DNA from: JAJRXC01 sp047639555 | GTDB lineage: Bacteria > Actinomycetota > Acidimicrobiia > Acidimicrobiales > Aldehydirespiratoraceae | Assembly (NCBI GenBank): GCA_047639555.1 | Contig: JBLIOE010000012.1 | Coordinates: 1-64,000, forward strand | Direction of reading: 5' to 3' | DNA length: 64,000 nt | Part shown: piece by piece, positions 59,804 through 64,000 of the stretch | Layout of the letters: the number at the start of each line of letters is the position of its first letter | Position numbering within the stretch: the stretch's first letter is position 1 | The notes under the pieces: model-generated | What the model was told of the DNA's origin: nothing | Databases searched by the model: none | Seen by the model: the letters and a program-made list of their open reading frames with translations, nothing else | Made by a program: the position numbers and the translations under genes

Positions 59804-61136
59804 GCTTCGTGCCGAAGTTGCCAGCGGCGAGATCGACTCGGTCGTCGTTGGCTTCACCGACCACTACGGCCGCACGATGGGCAAACGCTTCGACGCCGAC
59901 TTCTTTCTCGACAGCGGGGTCGAAGATGGCACTCACGCCTGCGACTACCTGCTCACCGTCGACATGGAGATGGCGCCCGTAGAGGGCTACGAGTACACCA
60001 ACTGGGAGAAGGGCTACGGCGACTTCCACCTGGTGCCCGACCTCACCACCCTTCGCCGGGCGGGCTGGACCACCGGCACCGCATTTGTCCTGTGCGACGT
60101 GATGGACGGCACCACCCACGAACTGGTCGACGTAGCGCCACGATCCATCCTGCGCCGTCAGCTCGACGAGCTCACCGCCGAGGGATTCACCGCCGCCGCC
60201 GCCAGCGAGCTCGAGTTCTTCCTCTTCCGCGACAGTTATCGGGTTGCGAACGAGAAGGGTTATCGCGACCTCGAAGCCGCGGGCTGGTACGTCGAGGACT
60301 ACCACCTGCTGCAAGCCTCACGGGTCGAGGACTATGTCGGAGCGGCCCGCCGGGCGCTGCGCGACAGCGAGATCCCCGTCGAGAACTCCAAGGGTGAAGC
60401 CGCCATTGGGCAGCACGAACTCAACGTTCGTTATACCGATGCGCTCACGATGGCGGACCGCCATGTCGTCATGAAGCAGGGAATGAAGGAGCTCGCCGAC
60501 GCCCAAGGCGTGAGTGTCACGTTCATGGCCAAACCCGATGCCACCCAGCCTGGCAGCAGCTGCCATATCCATATGTCGCTGTGGAAGGACGACACCAATG
60601 CCTTCGTGGGCGACGGGGCCGAACACTCCGACATTTTCCGCTGGTTCTTGGGTGGCTGGATGCACCACGCCGCCGACCTGATGGTCTGTTACGCCCCGAC
60701 CATCAACAGCTACAAGCGATACCAGGACCAATCGTGGGCCCCCACCCGTATTGCCTGGTCCACCGACAATCGCACCGCCGGTTTCCGTATTGTTGGCACC
60801 GGCGGCGGACTCCGCATCGAGAACCGAATCCCTGGCGCCGACGTGAACCCCTACCTCGCCTACGCCGCCGCGATCGCCAGTGGGCTCGACGGCATTCGCA
60901 ATCAGATTGAACCACCGGCCGAATTGCGCGGCGATGTCTACGCCGCCACCGAAGCAGCAACGGTGCCGGCCACTCTCACCGCGGCCCACGCCCGGTTCGT
61001 GGCCAGCGCCGACGCCCGGCGCCTGCTCGGCGATGCCGTGGTCGATCACTATGGCCACCATCTGAGCCAGGAGATCGCCGCGGCCGACGCTGCCGTCACC
61101 GACTGGGAGATGCGCCGCTACTTCGAGCGCATCTAG
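59790..61136 (+). CDS. Glutamine-synthetase-family ligase (gamma-glutamyl-amine synthetase type)
   Basis: The protein is 448 aa. The metal and substrate motifs are SELEFFLFRDS, GQHELNVRYTDAL, VTFMAKPDATQPGSSCHIHM, SYKRYQDQSWAPTRIAWSTD and RIENRIPGADVNPYLAYAAA. This is the PuuA/GlnA3/GlnA4-like group, which joins glutamate to an amine, rather than the ammonia-assimilating enzyme. The start is fixed by GAAGGAG upstream of the ATG at 59790. The next gene encodes a class I amidotransferase that could release the gamma-glutamyl group again. Confidence 0.85.
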   Translation: MQLDELRAEVASGEIDSVVVGFTDHYGRTMGKRFDADFFLDSGVEDGTHACDYLLTVDMEMAPVEGYEYTNWEKGYGDFHLVPDLTTLRRAGWTTGTAFVLCDVMDGTTHELVDVAPRSILRRQLDELTAEGFTAAAASELEFFLFRDSYRVANEKGYRDLEAAGWYVEDYHLLQASRVEDYVGAARRALRDSEIPVENSKGEAAIGQHELNVRYTDALTMADRHVVMKQGMKELADAQGVSVTFMAKPDATQPGSSCHIHMSLWKDDTNAFVGDGAEHSDIFRWFLGGWMHHAADLMVCYAPTINSYKRYQDQSWAPTRIAWSTDNRTAGFRIVGTGGGLRIENRIPGADVNPYLAYAAAIASGLDGIRNQIEPPAELRGDVYAATEAATVPATLTAAHARFVASADARRLLGDAVVDHYGHHLSQEIAAADAAVTDWEMRRYFERI

Positions 61137-61138
61137 CG

Positions 61139-61858
61139 GTGACCAATATCGGCATCATTGTCTGCGATCACTTTCCGCCCGAGACAAGTGAGGCCGCCGG
61201 TGGCGACATCCCTAATCTCTACCGTCAACTGCTGGGCGGGGCCGACGACTCGCTCACCTTTCGCGAGTACGACGCAGCCAACGGAGAACTCCCCACCAAC
61301 CTCGACGAGTGCGACAGCTGGATCCTCACCGGATCACGAGCCGATGCCCACGGCGGCGACCTATGGGTGGCCGACCTGCTCGAGTGGATCCGCACCGCGG
61401 TGGCCGCCCGCGAGCGGATCGCCGGCGTGTGTTTCGGACACCAAGCAATCGCGCAGGCGCTGGGCGGCAAGGTCGAACGAGCCACCGCGTGGAAGGTTGG
61501 CCCCCACACCCTCACTCTCGACGCGACCATCTGGTTCGCGGAGGCAACCGTCGAACTCAACGCCATGCATCGCGATGTCGTGACGAGACTTCCTCCTGGC
61601 GCCGTTGTCGCCGGACGCGGAACAACCGCCGACGTACCCGCCTTCCGTGTCGCTGACCACGTTTTCTGCGTGCAGGACCACCCCGAGTTCAGTGCTCCCG
61701 TCACCCGGAAAATCATCGAAGGCCGCCGCGAACGCCTCGGTGAAGCGTGTGCGACCGACGGCCTCGAGCGACTCCAGACCACACCAACCCAGGGCGACGA
61801 AGTCGGAAAGTATCTCGTCGATTTCCTGCTCGACCGAAAGCGGCCGGCCGACGTCTAA
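61139..61858 (+). CDS. Class I glutamine amidotransferase-like hydrolase
   Basis: The protein is 239 aa, GTG start. The nucleophile Cys-98 lies in IAGVCFGHQAIAQALGGK. The His-Glu pair lies in FCVQDHPEFSAPVTRKI. The domain stands alone, without a synthetase partner, so it may hydrolyse a gamma-glutamyl amide, as PuuD does although from a related branch. It follows the glutamine-synthetase-like gene by two bases. It ends four bases into the convergent acyltransferase gene. Confidence 0.85.
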   Translation: MTNIGIIVCDHFPPETSEAAGGDIPNLYRQLLGGADDSLTFREYDAANGELPTNLDECDSWILTGSRADAHGGDLWVADLLEWIRTAVAARERIAGVCFGHQAIAQALGGKVERATAWKVGPHTLTLDATIWFAEATVELNAMHRDVVTRLPPGAVVAGRGTTADVPAFRVADHVFCVQDHPEFSAPVTRKIIEGRRERLGEACATDGLERLQTTPTQGDEVGKYLVDFLLDRKRPADV

Positions 61859-63864
61859 GACTCAGCCGGCGGCGCGTCCGTGGGCCGGAAGCTGGGCGCC
61901 ACAAGATCCACCACGGCGTGAATCGCGCCCGTCTCGGCGTCGAGATGGATGCCGTCCTTGCGGGGGTATCGCTCCGGGTCGGCATCAACGAAGGCACCGA
62001 ATTCGACGACTTCGACATGGTCGTACGCGGCCGCCAATTCGGTGACCAGCGCGGAGTAGTTCTCGCGCCGCGGCACTTCGGTGCCGGTATGGAAGAGGCC
62101 GTTGTCGCCCCAGTTGGGCCACGGCGTCGCTGGCGTAAAGAACACAACCGTGGCAGCCGCAACCGAAGCGTCATCGATCATGCGCACATACTCGGCGCTC
62201 ATCGCCGCAATGAACGACGGCTCTGAGATGTCCGTCCAGGCGTCGGCTTCTCGATCGAAATGATCGAAGAGCGGGACCCCATGATCGAATACCACAACCA
62301 GGTCGGTCCCCGCCGCTACGCGTTCTCGGCAGGCGGTGGGATCAGCGACCAGTTTGGTGTACCAGCGGGTGTAGCTGCCCTCCGCAAACATTGGTGAACA
62401 ACCCGAGTCCCCCGCATCAATCGAAGTACCGCCGATCACTGACACCCATGCACTGACCGCTGGCTCAATCGCATTGGCCGTGGACTCACCGAGAATCATC
62501 ACGACCGGTTGCGGAGTCAGAGGAATTCTCGGGTCGACCGGGACGGAGTCGGCTTCCGGAACTGTGGCAACTCCCGGAGCGGCGTCAACACCGGGCCCCG
62601 CGGTGGAGACGTCCGGTCTGGTCGTCGTAGAGACAACCACCTGGGCGGCCAAGTCGGGGTCGGCGAGGGCCGCCACCGTGGCGGCCGCGATCTCCGCGTC
62701 GGACGCTGGCCGGGGGCCGAGGGCAAGACCGGCCGATGCCACCGCGACCGCAACGAGGGTGGCCATCACAAACGTGAGGGCCGGACGGCGCACCGCCACC
62801 CTTTGAGAACGAATCGGCGACTCAACCAGATGGTGCGAGGCCTCCGCCAGAACCAGCGTCAAAACCACGGCAACCCAGATCGGTGCATCGAGCAATACAA
62901 GCAGCGGCCAGTGGAAGAGATAGATCGCGTAGCTCCGATGGCCGAGCCACAACAGTGGTCGAACACAGAGCGCCCGCACGGGCGCGCCCTGCACGGTTGC
63001 GATCACTACGGCGGAGAGAAGCGCGGCGACCGGCAACGCGCCCCGGCTCACGAAATCGTGTGACTCGCTGAGGGTGAATACCCCGAGACCGATTCCGGCC
63101 GCGGCACCAACCGCCACGGCACCAGGCACTCGAACCCGTCGACCCTCCGACATCCAGACCGCAAGGGCAGCGCCAGCCAGCACTTCGAGCAGGCGAACCG
63201 GCGTGGCGTAGTACGCATCCGGAGACCCCCACCAGAACGCGGTGCCGACCACGGCCACGAGACCGCCGACCGCGAGCATGCGGCGCGGTCCAAGCCAGAG
63301 GGTGAGGATTGGAAGTACAAGGTACGCCTGCTCCTCAATGGAGAGGCTCCACATGTGGGCGAGTGGTCGGAGTCCAGTGTCAAAGATCGCGCCGTATCCG
63401 CCTGGAGCGGCCGCTTCGCGCCAGTTCTGGACATACCAGATCGACGCAAGCGCATCACGGGCCACCCGGCGGACAGAATCGGGGTCAACAATCGCCGTGG
63501 CGGCGACGACAACGCCGATCACCATGAGGGCGGCGGGCAGAAGGCGGCGGGCCCTCGTGAACCAGAACTGCGACAAAGACGCTCGTGTCGGCGAATGATC
63601 CCGCACCAGGATCGACGTGATGAGAAAGCCCGAAAGGGTGAAGAAAACCGAGACGCCGAGCCAACCGCCCGGAACCGTGTCGGGCCACGCGTGATACGCC
63701 ACAACCGCAACCACGGCAAGGCCGCGAAGGCCATCGAGTTCCGGAATACGACGGCGCGAGGACGCAACATCGGCGGCGGGATTGGCACTCACTTCCTCAC
63801 AGTCGGCACGTTTTGAGCCGATCGGAGTGTTGTCCCGATCGAAAGTCTCCAGACCTGTCCTCAT
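61855..63864 (-). CDS. Acyltransferase-3/SGNH fusion membrane protein (OafA-like)
   Basis: The protein is 669 aa. The acyltransferase-3 domain starts at RIPELDGLRGLAVVAVVAYH, with GWLGVSVFFTLSGFLITSIL and HMWSLSIEEQAYLVLPILTL. About ten membrane helices follow to residue ~385. After a Thr/Pro-rich linker the extracellular SGNH domain carries VVMILGESTANAI and the C-terminal DGIHLDAETG. It transfers acyl groups to a surface glycan. The ATG at 63864 is preferred; a TTG six codons earlier is possible. It is convergent with the amidotransferase. Confidence 0.88.
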   Translation of the reverse strand: MRTGLETFDRDNTPIGSKRADCEEVSANPAADVASSRRRIPELDGLRGLAVVAVVAYHAWPDTVPGGWLGVSVFFTLSGFLITSILVRDHSPTRASLSQFWFTRARRLLPAALMVIGVVVAATAIVDPDSVRRVARDALASIWYVQNWREAAAPGGYGAIFDTGLRPLAHMWSLSIEEQAYLVLPILTLWLGPRRMLAVGGLVAVVGTAFWWGSPDAYYATPVRLLEVLAGAALAVWMSEGRRVRVPGAVAVGAAAGIGLGVFTLSESHDFVSRGALPVAALLSAVVIATVQGAPVRALCVRPLLWLGHRSYAIYLFHWPLLVLLDAPIWVAVVLTLVLAEASHHLVESPIRSQRVAVRRPALTFVMATLVAVAVASAGLALGPRPASDAEIAAATVAALADPDLAAQVVVSTTTRPDVSTAGPGVDAAPGVATVPEADSVPVDPRIPLTPQPVVMILGESTANAIEPAVSAWVSVIGGTSIDAGDSGCSPMFAEGSYTRWYTKLVADPTACRERVAAGTDLVVVFDHGVPLFDHFDREADAWTDISEPSFIAAMSAEYVRMIDDASVAAATVVFFTPATPWPNWGDNGLFHTGTEVPRRENYSALVTELAAAYDHVEVVEFGAFVDADPERYPRKDGIHLDAETGAIHAVVDLVAPSFRPTDAPPAES

Positions 63865-63876
63865 TGTCGAGCGCTC

Positions 63877-64000
63877 GTGCAATCATCGATCTGCTCGATC
63901 TGTGGGAAGACCTCCTTTGAGGAGGTCGCGCCGAAAGCCGAGATTGTGCAGCCCCAGAAGTGGTGGCAGAAGCAAGAGAATAACGAACTCCAGAAGGTCG
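63877..64000 (+). CDS. Start of a possible CxxC protein (3' truncated)
   Basis: From a GTG at 63877 an open frame runs off the window edge. It reads VQSSICSICGKTSFEEVAPK and then AEIVQPQKWWQKQENNELQK, with a CxxC pair and a Trp-Trp motif. The composition looks coding, and the alternative frames stop. It is divergent from the acyltransferase. Too little is visible to name a family. Confidence 0.35.
   Translation, partial: MQSSICSICGKTSFEEVAPKAEIVQPQKWWQKQENNELQKV

Noticed and set aside
63909..63927. GACCTCCT/AGGAGGTC hairpin considered as a terminator
   Set aside because: It has no T tract, no gene ends there, and it lies inside a coding-like frame that runs off the window.

Overview
The window reads as a chromosomal segment of a GC-rich actinobacterium. 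Markers are crgA, a dCTP deaminase of the mycobacterial type next to thymidine kinase, a DUF222/HNH (13E12-type) protein, frequent GTG starts and lipoproteins with Thr-rich linkers. Together with a broken DmdA-like gene and many amidohydrolase_2 genes, this suggests a free-living, probably marine, member of the Acidimicrobiia. That placement is an inference from gene content. No prophage, insertion sequence or CRISPR array was seen.

Region 1-19.7 kb is a mosaic of short transcription units. It holds a truncated secreted repeat protein with seven 50-residue units, an N-acyl-D-amino-acid deacylase, a split YeeE/YedE pair, an asparagine-synthetase-like protein without the glutaminase Cys, a CrtA-like monooxygenase, a thiolase, YchJ, a frameshifted trypsin/SLH gene, a membrane class III cyclase, a MOSC protein, DoxX and a thiolase homologue that lacks its catalytic residues. 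Next come crgA flanked by DnaA-box-like sites, dcd-tdk, tRNA-Gly(CCC), a LmbE-type deacetylase and the DUF222/HNH protein.

Region 19.7-29 kb is a tightly packed catabolic cluster: CoA-transferase, ArsR regulator, SDR, hydantoinase/oxoprolinase HyuA and HyuB, FAD amine oxidoreductase, HpcH/HpaI aldolase and aminotransferase. It is followed by a probable minus-strand structured RNA with an intrinsic terminator and by a decayed GGDEF gene. Region 30.4-35.8 kb carries a GH63-like glycosidase, an acyl-CoA dehydrogenase facing an HxlR regulator across two inverted repeats, an enoyl-CoA hydratase, a lipoprotein beta-propeller and a MarR regulator.

Region 35.9-42.1 kb is a seven-gene operon read divergently from marR: cupin, amidohydrolase_2, PaaK-like acyl-CoA ligase, a degenerate amidohydrolase, an unknown protein, a TauD-type dioxygenase and a nitrilase-family amidase. 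I do not recognise the pathway. It ends in a perfect 34-bp hairpin that also serves the convergent ppc gene. Region 44.9-50.1 kb holds three more amidohydrolases and an SDR.

Region 50.1-64 kb has a DmdA-like pseudogene, DUF427, an ECF-type sigma factor with a coupled membrane protein, yaaA with a small zinc-finger ORF, an enolase-superfamily dehydratase, a zinc alcohol dehydrogenase and a secreted fragment broken at a C9 tract. It then has a four-gene operon (PhyH dioxygenase, Fe-alcohol dehydrogenase, glutamine-synthetase-like ligase, class I glutamine amidotransferase) that resembles a gamma-glutamylation route for amines. An acyltransferase-3/SGNH protein and the start of a CxxC protein close the window.
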